From a virus, in the IMG/VR virus record IMGVR_UViG_3300031673_000253, positions 1-34,715 of that record: 34,715 bases of DNA; one strand, given 5' to 3'. The notes beneath the pieces were generated by a model. The model was not told the DNA's origin and searched no databases. It was given only the letters and a program-made list of their open reading frames with translations. Positions 25,286 to 33,265 of this stretch are shown here, piece after piece. The position numbers were made by a program, and so were the translations under genes. How positions within the stretch are numbered: the first letter of the stretch is position 1; each line of letters begins with the position of its first letter.

Positions 25286-25306
25286 TGGCTGCAGACTCTG
25301 CCGCCA
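25286..25306. repeat. 21-bp imperfect palindrome, copy 3, upstream of gene at 25319
   Basis: Arms TGGCTGCAGA and TCTGCCGCCA around a central C, with 9 of 10 pairs. It begins one base after the previous stop codon and ends one base before the GGAGGT ribosome binding site (25308-25313) of the next gene. It is identical to 19893-19913 and to the reverse complement of 4357-4377. Confidence 0.8.
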
Positions 25307-25318
25307 CGGAGGTAAGAC

Positions 25319-25855
25319 GTGCCCTATCCGAACCAGAATCCGAACGTCTTCGACGGACCAGGACAGGACGAATCGTTCTATCCGAAGCCACCGAGTCATT
25401 GGGTGGATGTGCTCCGCAACTACCTCCGTGACTTCGCTCCGAAGAACATCCTTCGCAACCAGGAGTTCGAGAGCACACCGGAACAGCTTGAGCTGGCCTG
25501 GGGACTCGCCCTGATGCACTGGAATCAGACACCGCCGACCTTCGGCGCCGTAGGGTTCCTGAACCACCCGAAGCGCCTGTTCCTTCTTTACAAGGCTGCC
25601 ATCGAGGTGGTACGTATGGTCTCCTTCGAGCTCATGCGTAATGAACTGGATTACACAGACGGTGACGAGAGGTACAACATCAACTCTCAGTACCGTGCTA
25701 TGCTGGACTGGGCTACTCGACTGGACACGGAATACAAAGATCTCCTGTCGAAAGCCAAAACTGAAATCAATGCTTCTGCTGGTTGGGGTGGTAGTACGAG
25801 CGAGTTCGGTCTTCATTTGTCGCAACTCAATCGCGCATCCGCCGGACTTGATTAG
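25319..25855 (+). CDS. Putative head-tail connector/neck protein
   Basis: A 178-residue, mainly helical protein. It starts at a GTG with a perfect GGAGGT ribosome binding site six bases upstream. Motifs include HWVDVLRNYLRDFAPKN, LELAWGLALMHWNQTPP and KAAIEVVRMVSFELMRN. The last two look like the packed helices of adaptor-type neck proteins that bind below the portal. It is followed after two bases by a zinc-containing candidate neck protein. I do not recognise the family with certainty. Order (after capsid, before sheath) and helical character support a connector. The start region holds a palindromic element that may control its expression. Confidence 0.5.
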   Translation: MPYPNQNPNVFDGPGQDESFYPKPPSHWVDVLRNYLRDFAPKNILRNQEFESTPEQLELAWGLALMHWNQTPPTFGAVGFLNHPKRLFLLYKAAIEVVRMVSFELMRNELDYTDGDERYNINSQYRAMLDWATRLDTEYKDLLSKAKTEINASAGWGGSTSEFGLHLSQLNRASAGLD

Positions 25856-25857
25856 CC

Positions 25858-26694
25858 ATGGCTGTCGTCTTCGATGAGCTGCATGTAGACATCATCAATC
25901 CGCGTAATGCGGTGGTGTCGTGGTCCATCGAACCAACGAACGAACCGCTGGGTAACTATCGGTTCGATGTAAGTAGGTCCCAAGACCCAGAGAGTGAGTT
26001 CGTTTCAAAAGTAACTGGTCTCCGGAACCAGTACTACTGGATCGACTCGTCCCCGGACGAGCTCTCAAAATGGGCCAAGTCCTACTATCAGGTCAAGGCC
26101 TACCAGGTTGACTCCTCCGGGTCCCTGGTGCCAGGTTCCGAGGTGTATTCTGCCCCGATTTCAGCGGAGGTGGTCCCAAGCGCTCTGGGCCTGTATAAGA
26201 TCTACGCCAAGCAAGTAGTTTACCGGCAGACAGGAATTGGCCGTGAAACTCTTGTTTTTCGTCGACGTGGCTCAGGTCAGCGGTGCCCAGAGTGCTGGGA
26301 CCCCGTAGAACAGGTGGTGACGAAACACAGCTGTCAGGTGTGTTTCGGAACCGGATTCCTTCAAGGGTACTACCCGCCGATCAAAGTGTTGGTGAAGTAC
26401 AAGCCTTCACCGTCGGCAAACACCCTGGATACTCAACTGAAAGAGTTCAACTACACTGAAGGCAGGATGGCGAACTACCCGCCGTTGAAACCCAGAGACA
26501 TCTTGTACGAGATTGGAACCGGGCGGTGGTGGTTGGTAAACTCCATTAGGGTTACCGAAGACAAACGTGTTTTGGTCTCCCAGTTCATGGAATTACGTCA
26601 GTTAGACTCACAGAACGTTGAGCAAGATCTTCAGTTGCCTATACTGGCTTCAGATGAAACGATCCAATCCATGTGGTTGGTCGAAGTCCAATAA
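25858..26694 (+). CDS. Putative neck protein: fibronectin-like domain plus zinc-binding module
   Basis: A 278-residue protein with two visible parts. Residues about 5-110 read as an Ig/fibronectin-III-like beta sandwich (AVVSWSIEPTNEPLGNYRF, YYQVKAYQVDSSGSLVPG). Then C143-P-E-C146 and C159-Q-V-C162-F-G-T-G form two CxxC pairs like a rubredoxin or DnaJ-type zinc module, followed by a beta-rich C-terminal domain (GRWWLVNSIRVTEDKRVLV). I recall similar CPxCWD...CxxCFGTG patterns in phage neck or head-closure proteins, but cannot verify it. The ATG is two bases after the previous stop with only a weak ribosome binding site, so coupled translation is likely. Confidence 0.5.
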   Translation: MAVVFDELHVDIINPRNAVVSWSIEPTNEPLGNYRFDVSRSQDPESEFVSKVTGLRNQYYWIDSSPDELSKWAKSYYQVKAYQVDSSGSLVPGSEVYSAPISAEVVPSALGLYKIYAKQVVYRQTGIGRETLVFRRRGSGQRCPECWDPVEQVVTKHSCQVCFGTGFLQGYYPPIKVLVKYKPSPSANTLDTQLKEFNYTEGRMANYPPLKPRDILYEIGTGRWWLVNSIRVTEDKRVLVSQFMELRQLDSQNVEQDLQLPILASDETIQSMWLVEVQ

Positions 26695-26703
26695 GGGAAA
26701 ATC

Positions 26704-27228
26704 ATGTCGAACGAATCTGTCAAAAAGGCGATGGCAGACGCCACGCTCAAATTGAAGGAAGCGATGCGCGAGACGTCGGTGAAGACGGCCTCACGTAACG
26801 AATTCGTCTCCGAACATCCAGAAGATGCGTCGCCTTCTGAGCGCCTCGAACAGATGCTTCGCCCTCACATCAACGAGATCAAGACTGCCAACGACAAGCG
26901 CGAAGGCATCGAGCCGGAAGTTTCCCTGGAGGTTCACTCCGAAGGTGAGACCGCTGACCTGGTCGACGACAACGACAAGGAAGCTCACGACCGTCCAGAC
27001 GGTGCTCGTGGACCGGATACCAACGACAAGGCCGGAGATCATGTCTCTGATCAGGTCGGACCTGGTGCCTCCACAGAAGTAGCCCCGACAGTCAAGGCTG
27101 CCGAGCTGTGGGAACTGCTGTCGAGCAACCCGTTTGTGCAGGCAGGTTTTGAGGCTGGTCTGCAGAAGAAGCAGGCGATGATCTCCGACCTGTCCATGCA
27201 GCTCATGTCCATCGAAGCCCGTAAGTAA
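26704..27228 (+). CDS. Hypothetical acidic protein with a KTAS motif
   Basis: A 174-residue protein of unknown function. One strict KTAS motif lies at about residues 26-29. The centre (about 80-135) is rich in Asp, Gly, Pro and Glu and is probably disordered, and the C-terminus is an amphipathic helix pair (ELWELLSSNPFVQAGFEAGL, AMISDLSMQLMSIEARK). It resembles the small core proteins at 20546-22696 in composition and motif but lies among neck/tail genes. If the motif marks processing, this may be a displaced core protein. It has a GGGAAAA ribosome binding site. Confidence 0.6.
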   Translation: MSNESVKKAMADATLKLKEAMRETSVKTASRNEFVSEHPEDASPSERLEQMLRPHINEIKTANDKREGIEPEVSLEVHSEGETADLVDDNDKEAHDRPDGARGPDTNDKAGDHVSDQVGPGASTEVAPTVKAAELWELLSSNPFVQAGFEAGLQKKQAMISDLSMQLMSIEARK

Positions 27229-27259
27229 TCTGGGCGAGCCGAGCTAAAAGGAACGACGT

Positions 27260-28168
27260 ATGCCGTTCGTTGTAGAAGTCCTGCACATCGATTTCATCGA
27301 TACCCAGGGCAACAAGCACGCCATCATGAAGGCCGCCGAGTTGGACCTGGCTGTTTCCGGGTCTACAGTGGGCTACCGAATTGAAATTCGGTACAACGGC
27401 GTACTGGTTGAGACCTTCACGGAAGGCGTAGACTGGACCAATGCAGGCACGGACGAGCGTAATGCTGAGCTGATTGCCAAGCTGTTCAACAACCGCGGTC
27501 TGACTGGCCAGCTTGCGTTGCTGGCTACGTGGGAAGAAGGCACCGCCACAACCAATATTCGTGCCAAGATGATTGGCCGTGGCGGCACTGGCTACTCAAT
27601 CACAATCTTCCACCCTGGTGCAGCGGAGATCGATCTTACAGGTCTTGCTGCAGCTGAGACCGTTGTTTTTGACGTAGGCGGAACCGTAGGTTATGGCCCG
27701 ATAACCTTTACCCAAGGTGTCGATTTCACAGACGCTGCTACTTTGGCCTCCGCAATCAATCTTGATGCCACAATGGGACCGCTGGTCACTGCTCAAGCTA
27801 TCGGAGAGGTTCTCCAGGTATTCGACGACGGGGGTTATACCACTGACGCTGACTTGCTGACGTTCCTCGGGACTCTCTCGGACACCGTTACTGGCGACAG
27901 CTGGCACGAATTGAACGGCGGGCCTGCGGCTACACAATTCACAGAAGTCAATGGTGCCGCCACAGTCGACGGCCTGGCGACATCCAGCCTTCGTGACTAC
28001 ACCTACGACGGTCGCGGTCCCGCCCAGGAAGTCTTTGCGAACTGGCTCAACGCCAACGTTCCTGCGATAGGTGCTGGAGCCGGCGACCGTATTGCAGGCA
28101 GTTTGAAAGTAGAGTTCGTTCCGATTCCTGAGGGAACTCAGGTGATGGTCATGTGGGAAGAAGTCTAA
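27260..28168 (+). CDS. Hypothetical beta-rich protein sharing modules with the tail sheath
   Basis: A 302-residue protein. Two internal units (ETFTEGVDWTNAGT near residue 52 and ITFTQGVDFTDAATLASAIN near residue 150) match a module found twice in the sheath (VFTFGVEWSTTATLVAAIN and DWSTDAELAAAI). This strand-turn-helix pattern is common in phage tail proteins. The C-terminal about 70 residues (GPAQEVFANWLNANVP to VEFVPIPEGTQVMVMWEEV) form a separate small domain. AAAAGGAACGACG precedes the ATG. Lying before the sheath, it may be a tail or neck surface protein. The precise role is unknown. Confidence 0.6.
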   Translation: MPFVVEVLHIDFIDTQGNKHAIMKAAELDLAVSGSTVGYRIEIRYNGVLVETFTEGVDWTNAGTDERNAELIAKLFNNRGLTGQLALLATWEEGTATTNIRAKMIGRGGTGYSITIFHPGAAEIDLTGLAAAETVVFDVGGTVGYGPITFTQGVDFTDAATLASAINLDATMGPLVTAQAIGEVLQVFDDGGYTTDADLLTFLGTLSDTVTGDSWHELNGGPAATQFTEVNGAATVDGLATSSLRDYTYDGRGPAQEVFANWLNANVPAIGAGAGDRIAGSLKVEFVPIPEGTQVMVMWEEV

Positions 28169-28171
28169 AAC

Positions 28172-28855
28172 GTGCCCTTCGACGATGAAAAAGTTTTTGT
28201 TGATGAGAGCGAGAAAAAACAGGCCCACGAAGAGACGCGTTTCTTCGATCAAGCCGGGTTAGCTCAGCTCTCGCGACTCGATGATCGAGTCCGTAAATCC
28301 TTCATCGATGTTCTTCAATCGTATTTTGGGCAAGACGAGATTCTGGACGAATGTCCGAACCTCTTCCGTTGGTACCCGAGCGAGTCACAGTCAAAGATTC
28401 TGATCGCCGCCAGGTTTGTGGCTGACCATGTGGCGAAGAACCCCAACCACTCAATCATCGTGGGCAGGGGATCAATCGCTTTTGAATCTTTCGCTATCAA
28501 CAACTGGAACGAGCCGAGTTGGGGACCGTCGTACGGAAAGTACTCTGTTTTAGCCTCTACGGCGATACAGGTAGAAGTTTCGTCTGTTCAACCCAAAGAG
28601 TGCGGAGAAATCGCCACACTGGTTGTAGGAGCGCTCCTGTTCTTCAAGGATGTTCTCCGACGCAGAGGTGAGTTCCATAGGGTCGGCAACCCTATAATGA
28701 ACAGTACCACGGCGAAGGAAGCGCAAGACTCAGAGGTCAGAAGGGCCGAGTGCGTAGTAACGATACCGGTAACCTGGCCTGTTGTTTGGACGCTGAAGAG
28801 CAATCTTCGTCAGAAGCTGCAGATTGAATTGGATACCAAAATCCTAGACTGCTAG
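28172..28855 (+). CDS. Putative tail completion/terminator protein
   Basis: A 227-residue protein starting at a GTG three bases after the previous stop. Mixed alpha/beta composition: an N-terminal helical part (LAQLSRLDDRVRKSFIDVLQ), a central strand region (HSIIVGRGSIAFESFAINNW, GKYSVLASTAIQVEVSS), a helix (IATLVVGALLFFKDVLRRRG) and C-terminal strands (AECVVTIPVTWPVVWTLKS). It directly precedes the sheath, the position typical of the tail-terminator that caps the tail below the neck. The call is by order only and no family motif is recognised. Confidence 0.45.
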   Translation: MPFDDEKVFVDESEKKQAHEETRFFDQAGLAQLSRLDDRVRKSFIDVLQSYFGQDEILDECPNLFRWYPSESQSKILIAARFVADHVAKNPNHSIIVGRGSIAFESFAINNWNEPSWGPSYGKYSVLASTAIQVEVSSVQPKECGEIATLVVGALLFFKDVLRRRGEFHRVGNPIMNSTTAKEAQDSEVRRAECVVTIPVTWPVVWTLKSNLRQKLQIELDTKILDC

Positions 28856-28870
28856 GCGGAGGAATAAGTT

Positions 28871-31800
28871 ATGGCTGGTGGATTCACTCCTGGACCTATT
28901 GACCGCCCGAACGTCGTCGTTCAGCAGATTTATCAGCTGAACGCGCCGGTACCTCCGGCGTCGACGCTCCCTGCGGTTTACGTAGGTCCCAACCGCCATG
29001 TAGAGTTCGATGAATCAATGGGCTCGTACGTGGGCGGCACGGCTTCTGTATACTCAATCAATTCTCTCCTGGCCTTCGCAGGCGCCACGATCGAAAGCTT
29101 CGCTTCGATCAGCGGTGTCGACGTGGATACCGGAGACAACGTGTCCTCGCCTGCTCTACCTCAGGTTGTACTGAGGCATGCGCTGTACGGGGACATCCTG
29201 CTGGATGCAGCCGACTACACCGTGGACAGTTTGAATGCTGAGCTCACGGTGAACTCTGGCGTGAGCGTGGATGTGGAAGCTCTCTCATCCAGCGCTGGTT
29301 CGTACACAGCGTGGGGCACACCGAATTTCGGACGCCGTACGTTTACCGACCTGACAGCTGACTTCCTGAACTCCGGTATCCAGGTCGGTGACTCGATCTC
29401 GATCGGCGGGGTTGCGGTATTCACCGTCATCACCGTTCTCAACCAGACCCAGTTGGTCGTTGAGGACTCCGTGAAGTCCTACCTGGGACCGACTGAGGCG
29501 ATCACCTCAGCGTCCGTGACTTACTCGATCACGAGAACTCTCACCGGGACATCCCTGTCCGGCGGCATCTTCTTCTCGTATGTCGCTCTTCGCAGCGACC
29601 GCACCACTCAGATGCAGACCATCGACTTCGACAACATTGACGAAGAGTTGGGTCTTGGCAGTATCTACAACAAGTTGGCACTGGCCGCGAACAACGGCCT
29701 GTTGAACACCAACTCTGCAGTACTTTGTGTCCAGGTGGGAACCGACGATCTGGCCGGCTACACAGCGGCTCTTGACGTCATCTCAAACTCCCCGCTTCCT
29801 TACAACCTGGTTCCTCTTACTCAGGACGCTGCGATTCTGGCCCTCTTCCGTACACATGTCGATACGGAGAGCGACTCAGAGGTTGGCCACGAACGCCGAC
29901 TCTGGCAGAGCCAGGTGATCGAAGACGAGATCTGCCGCGTCGACGAGAACGACAGCACCTTCTCGACTCCGACAAAAGCCTCACCGACGGACATGCAGTT
30001 CACGGTGGCAGCAGCCGGCGAGAACATCCACACCTTCGGCGCCAAGCAGGGCGATGTGGTCAAGGACCTCACCCCCGGCTTTGGCGGAGAAGCCCGTATC
30101 ACCTCTGTTACTCCGCTCGGCGGAGACGACGGAGCAGTAGACGTCACACTCGCCACCCCGAACACCCTCGGCAACGTGGGTACTCAGGGTGAGATGACCA
30201 TTACTCCGGTTGGATCCCAGCAGGGCGGCGTCAGACTTGACGACGTCTCTGGTGCTCTTGGCGGAGAAATCGTCACCATCCGCGGCACTGTCTTCACCTT
30301 CGGGGTGGAGTGGTCGACAACCGCAACCTTGGTCGCGGCCATCAACGCAGCGTTCGCAGGAGCCTTGACGGCAACCAACCCGTCCGGCGACGAAGTTCGC
30401 GTCGAAACAGATACCGGTGGCTGGACGGATGCTCGTCTGCTCACCGACGGCTACACCATCACAAGCAACGTAACAGGTGCCACCGTGGAAAGCGTGGCGG
30501 GAGCAGCTACCCCCGTCACCCAGTTCGTGGTCACCGACATGACGGCTGGTGTCCGTGACGGCGAGACCTTCGCGGTCAGGGACCAGGCAGGTACACTCAT
30601 CACCTGCGAGTTCGATAACGAGCAGCTGATCGCTAACGGCGAGTTGGGTGACGGTACCTCTGTTTCCTTGAACGCTGTCACCATAGCGGTGGGCGGACCT
30701 GTTCTGAGCTCGGCTGAGGTCCGGGACCAGATCATTGCAGCGGCCAACCTGAAGAGGCACTCAGGTGCGTTCACGATGTCTGTGAACGGAACCCCGCCGC
30801 TGGTTACGGTAAAAGCGGACGCCACCGGTCAAATCGGCTCAGTTGCCGCCACAGGTACGATCACCGCAATCCAGGGCCAGGAAGCTGGAGCCCAGATCGA
30901 CGTGACTGGTGCAACAGGTGGTGACTCGGTCACGGTTGCAGGTGTACTCTTCAGCTACGTTGCTGTTCCAGTACTTCCTACTGATTGGAGCACTGACGCC
31001 GAGTTGGCTGCTGCGATTCTTGGAAACATCCCGAACGTAGCCACGGCGACGCCGGGAGCCAATATCGTAGAGGTCACGACCACCACTTACGGTTGGACCA
31101 ACGCACTGCTTCTGACGGCGGGACTTACCGTTGCCAAGGCTGGCGCTCTTCCGGCCTGGACCCGTATCGGTGGCGCGGGTCTTTCCCCGGCCGCCCAGTT
31201 CAACGTCGAAGGTGCTACCTCAGGTATCCAGGACGGCGAAACATTCGTCCTGAGCGACGGTGTCAACCCGGCGCGAACCTTCGAGTTCGACAGGAATGCC
31301 TCTGTGGTTCCTGGTCGTGTCACAGTGAACATCGCTCTTGCGAATACGGCCTCCGCCGCAGCCTCTATCATTGAGGCGGCGATCAACGGAGCGTCGGCCA
31401 TGAACGTCACAGCCGCGGCAGTTGTCGCAGCTGTCGGACTTACCAACGATGTGGCAGGCACCGCAGGGAACCAGACCATCACCGACACGGTGGTGGACGG
31501 TAGCTTCACGGTGGCCGGTATGTCCGGCGGAACGAACGGAACCATGTCGGGCGGAGACACCGTGACCGCAGCAGGGTTCATTCTGACCTCGACCTCTCCC
31601 GGTGGTGGAGCTATCAACGGAACACCTCTGACGGCATGGGAGATCTGCTCATACCCTCTCACGACCGACCAGAAGGCCACAGCGGCGGCTCAGATCCCTC
31701 AGGGGATCGTCAACCGCCGTGTGTCCAACGTTTGGCCTCACAAGGTCGATGTGGCCTTTACAGACCTGTCGGCAGGTATTGCAGGACCTACGAACGGCAC

Positions 31801-32377
31801 AGGGCTGTTCGGCGGAGCTACTGTGATCATCCAGCGTGACGGTGGATACTGGAACTGTGTTGGCCTGGCCGGCCGCAAGTCTGGTCTGAACCCAGCACTT
31901 CCGTTGACCGGTCGTGATGTTTCAGGTGTGTACCAGCTCCGGGATGTGGACGACACGTTCACCCGCTCGCAGCTTGATCGCATACTGTCCACTGGCAACG
32001 TGCTGATGGAACAGCTCGGCGGAATCGGAACGCCGGTTACAGCAGTTCGTAACGTGACCACCGACACCACTGATCTGAAGACCATCGAAGAGTCAGTGAC
32101 GGCCGCGGTCGACAACTTTGCCAAAGATGTGCGTACAGCGACCCGGTCGTTGTTCGGTCCGAACCTCATTGATCCTGAGGGGCAGTTCTACGATGCCTTC
32201 AGCGCCAGGGTGCAGGCCGTCATCTACCGGTACTTGGACAAGGCGAACCGTAGGGCCGCAGACATTTTGATTGAATCGGTGTTCGAGAACCCGGCACGTA
32301 AGGACTCTGTCATCATGGAGGTTTCCTTCACCCCGGTGTTCCCGGCTAACAAGGGCATCGTACGGATCTTCGTCTAA
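28871..32377 (+). CDS. Contractile tail sheath protein with tandem inserted modules
   Basis: The sheath that contracts around the tail tube. The N-terminus (GPIDRPNVVVQQIYQLNAP, AVYVGPN) and C-terminus (FSARVQAVIYRYLDKANRRA, MEVSFTPVFPANKGIVRIFV) have the form of myovirus sheaths. The 1168 residues exceed typical sheaths (T4 gp18 is 659). The excess is largely residues about 450-905, two tandem units (about 450-672 and 673-905). Each has a FGVEWS/TDWST helix start, a GWT[DN]A.LLT segment, and a later DGETF[AV][VL] strand followed by EFD. These probably project from the sheath. GGAGG precedes the ATG, a strong ribosome binding site. The tube gene follows after 18 bases. Confidence 0.85.
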   Translation: MAGGFTPGPIDRPNVVVQQIYQLNAPVPPASTLPAVYVGPNRHVEFDESMGSYVGGTASVYSINSLLAFAGATIESFASISGVDVDTGDNVSSPALPQVVLRHALYGDILLDAADYTVDSLNAELTVNSGVSVDVEALSSSAGSYTAWGTPNFGRRTFTDLTADFLNSGIQVGDSISIGGVAVFTVITVLNQTQLVVEDSVKSYLGPTEAITSASVTYSITRTLTGTSLSGGIFFSYVALRSDRTTQMQTIDFDNIDEELGLGSIYNKLALAANNGLLNTNSAVLCVQVGTDDLAGYTAALDVISNSPLPYNLVPLTQDAAILALFRTHVDTESDSEVGHERRLWQSQVIEDEICRVDENDSTFSTPTKASPTDMQFTVAAAGENIHTFGAKQGDVVKDLTPGFGGEARITSVTPLGGDDGAVDVTLATPNTLGNVGTQGEMTITPVGSQQGGVRLDDVSGALGGEIVTIRGTVFTFGVEWSTTATLVAAINAAFAGALTATNPSGDEVRVETDTGGWTDARLLTDGYTITSNVTGATVESVAGAATPVTQFVVTDMTAGVRDGETFAVRDQAGTLITCEFDNEQLIANGELGDGTSVSLNAVTIAVGGPVLSSAEVRDQIIAAANLKRHSGAFTMSVNGTPPLVTVKADATGQIGSVAATGTITAIQGQEAGAQIDVTGATGGDSVTVAGVLFSYVAVPVLPTDWSTDAELAAAILGNIPNVATATPGANIVEVTTTTYGWTNALLLTAGLTVAKAGALPAWTRIGGAGLSPAAQFNVEGATSGIQDGETFVLSDGVNPARTFEFDRNASVVPGRVTVNIALANTASAAASIIEAAINGASAMNVTAAAVVAAVGLTNDVAGTAGNQTITDTVVDGSFTVAGMSGGTNGTMSGGDTVTAAGFILTSTSPGGGAINGTPLTAWEICSYPLTTDQKATAAAQIPQGIVNRRVSNVWPHKVDVAFTDLSAGIAGPTNGTGLFGGATVIIQRDGGYWNCVGLAGRKSGLNPALPLTGRDVSGVYQLRDVDDTFTRSQLDRILSTGNVLMEQLGGIGTPVTAVRNVTTDTTDLKTIEESVTAAVDNFAKDVRTATRSLFGPNLIDPEGQFYDAFSARVQAVIYRYLDKANRRAADILIESVFENPARKDSVIMEVSFTPVFPANKGIVRIFV

Positions 32378-32395
32378 TACCTGGGAGCAGCTCAG

Positions 32396-33193
32396 ATGGC
32401 TGACTTTTTGAACTGGAGCTGGACATCAGCTCACGTACAGACAGAAGTGGTAAACGGTGAGTACATCACGTCGGAAGCGGCGTTGATTGCTGCCGGACCG
32501 CCTCGTCTGGACATGCTAAGAGACTCGCAGGGGCCAGCCAGCCCTGGTGACGCTCTCACTATCGCTTTCGATTCTGCCCCGATTATTCTTCAACCCATTG
32601 GGTTGCTGAGTAACTTCCAGGCAAACCAGAATCGTAACGTGAACCGTCTGTTCGAGATCGGCTCAGCCAGGGCCTACATGATCCCCGGCCGCCACTTCGC
32701 AGCCTTCAGCATGGGTCGGATCATGTTCTTTGGTCCATCTCTGCTGCGCATGCTGTACTCGTGGTACCCGGACGAAAACCTCAAACCATCCCACGGTAAG
32801 TTCGCAGCGGGCCTGGGTGTGAACCAGAACTTCGGTCCTGGTGGGGCGTGGCCAAAAATCGGTATCGAGGACGCGCCGGGTTTCGGCCCGTCGCTCAATG
32901 TTCCTATCGTAGGTCAGCAGGGAAACGCCGACTCGCACAAGAACAACGCAGACTTCTGGATCAACCTGACATCAATCGTCTTCCGTCAGAGTCTCGGCCT
33001 GTGTCTGCTGCTCAAGGCTTCGAATAACAAGACCTACGGCGCCTGCTACCTGGAAGACTGCATGTTGGAAGGTCACGGCTTCGGCCTGGACGCCAACAAC
33101 GTCGTCATCACGGAAGCCACCAACGGACAGTTCGACCGCATCCGCCCGATTCACATTCTCGGAACGGACGTTCGCTCAGTCACTGGTGGATAG
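32396..33193 (+). CDS. Tail tube protein
   Basis: A 265-residue protein directly after the sheath, the usual position of the tube (T4 gp19 type), which forms the inner channel for DNA. The segment GLLSNFQANQNRNVNRLFEIG followed by SARAYMIPGR matches the look of tube proteins. The C-terminal strands (VVITEATNGQFDRIRPIHILG) fit a tube beta barrel. No K-x-A-S motif. GGGAG lies before the ATG. It ends with TAG TAA, then a strong terminator, so it is the last gene of the rightward cassette. Sheath and tube are adjacent, but no tape measure or tail chaperone is seen nearby. Confidence 0.75.
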   Translation: MADFLNWSWTSAHVQTEVVNGEYITSEAALIAAGPPRLDMLRDSQGPASPGDALTIAFDSAPIILQPIGLLSNFQANQNRNVNRLFEIGSARAYMIPGRHFAAFSMGRIMFFGPSLLRMLYSWYPDENLKPSHGKFAAGLGVNQNFGPGGAWPKIGIEDAPGFGPSLNVPIVGQQGNADSHKNNADFWINLTSIVFRQSLGLCLLLKASNNKTYGACYLEDCMLEGHGFGLDANNVVITEATNGQFDRIRPIHILGTDVRSVTGG

Positions 33194-33228
33194 TAAAGCG
33201 GCGGTGGGTCATCACTGCCACCTGGAGG

Positions 33229-33265
33229 CAACGGAGAGTGCGATTGCACTCTCCGTTGTTTTGTT
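33229..33265 (+). terminator. Strong intrinsic terminator ending the rightward cassette
   Basis: A perfect 13-bp stem, CAACGGAGAGTGC with GCACTCTCCGTTG, closes a GATT loop and is followed by TTTTGTT. No A-run lies on the other side, so it should act mainly for plus-strand transcripts. The T-run overlaps the stop codon of the convergent sigma gene (33264). Confidence 0.92.

Noticed and set aside
29981-30760. 259-codon minus-strand frame opposite the sheath inserts
   Set aside because: It lies opposite the repeat modules of a supported gene. No start signal and no domain.
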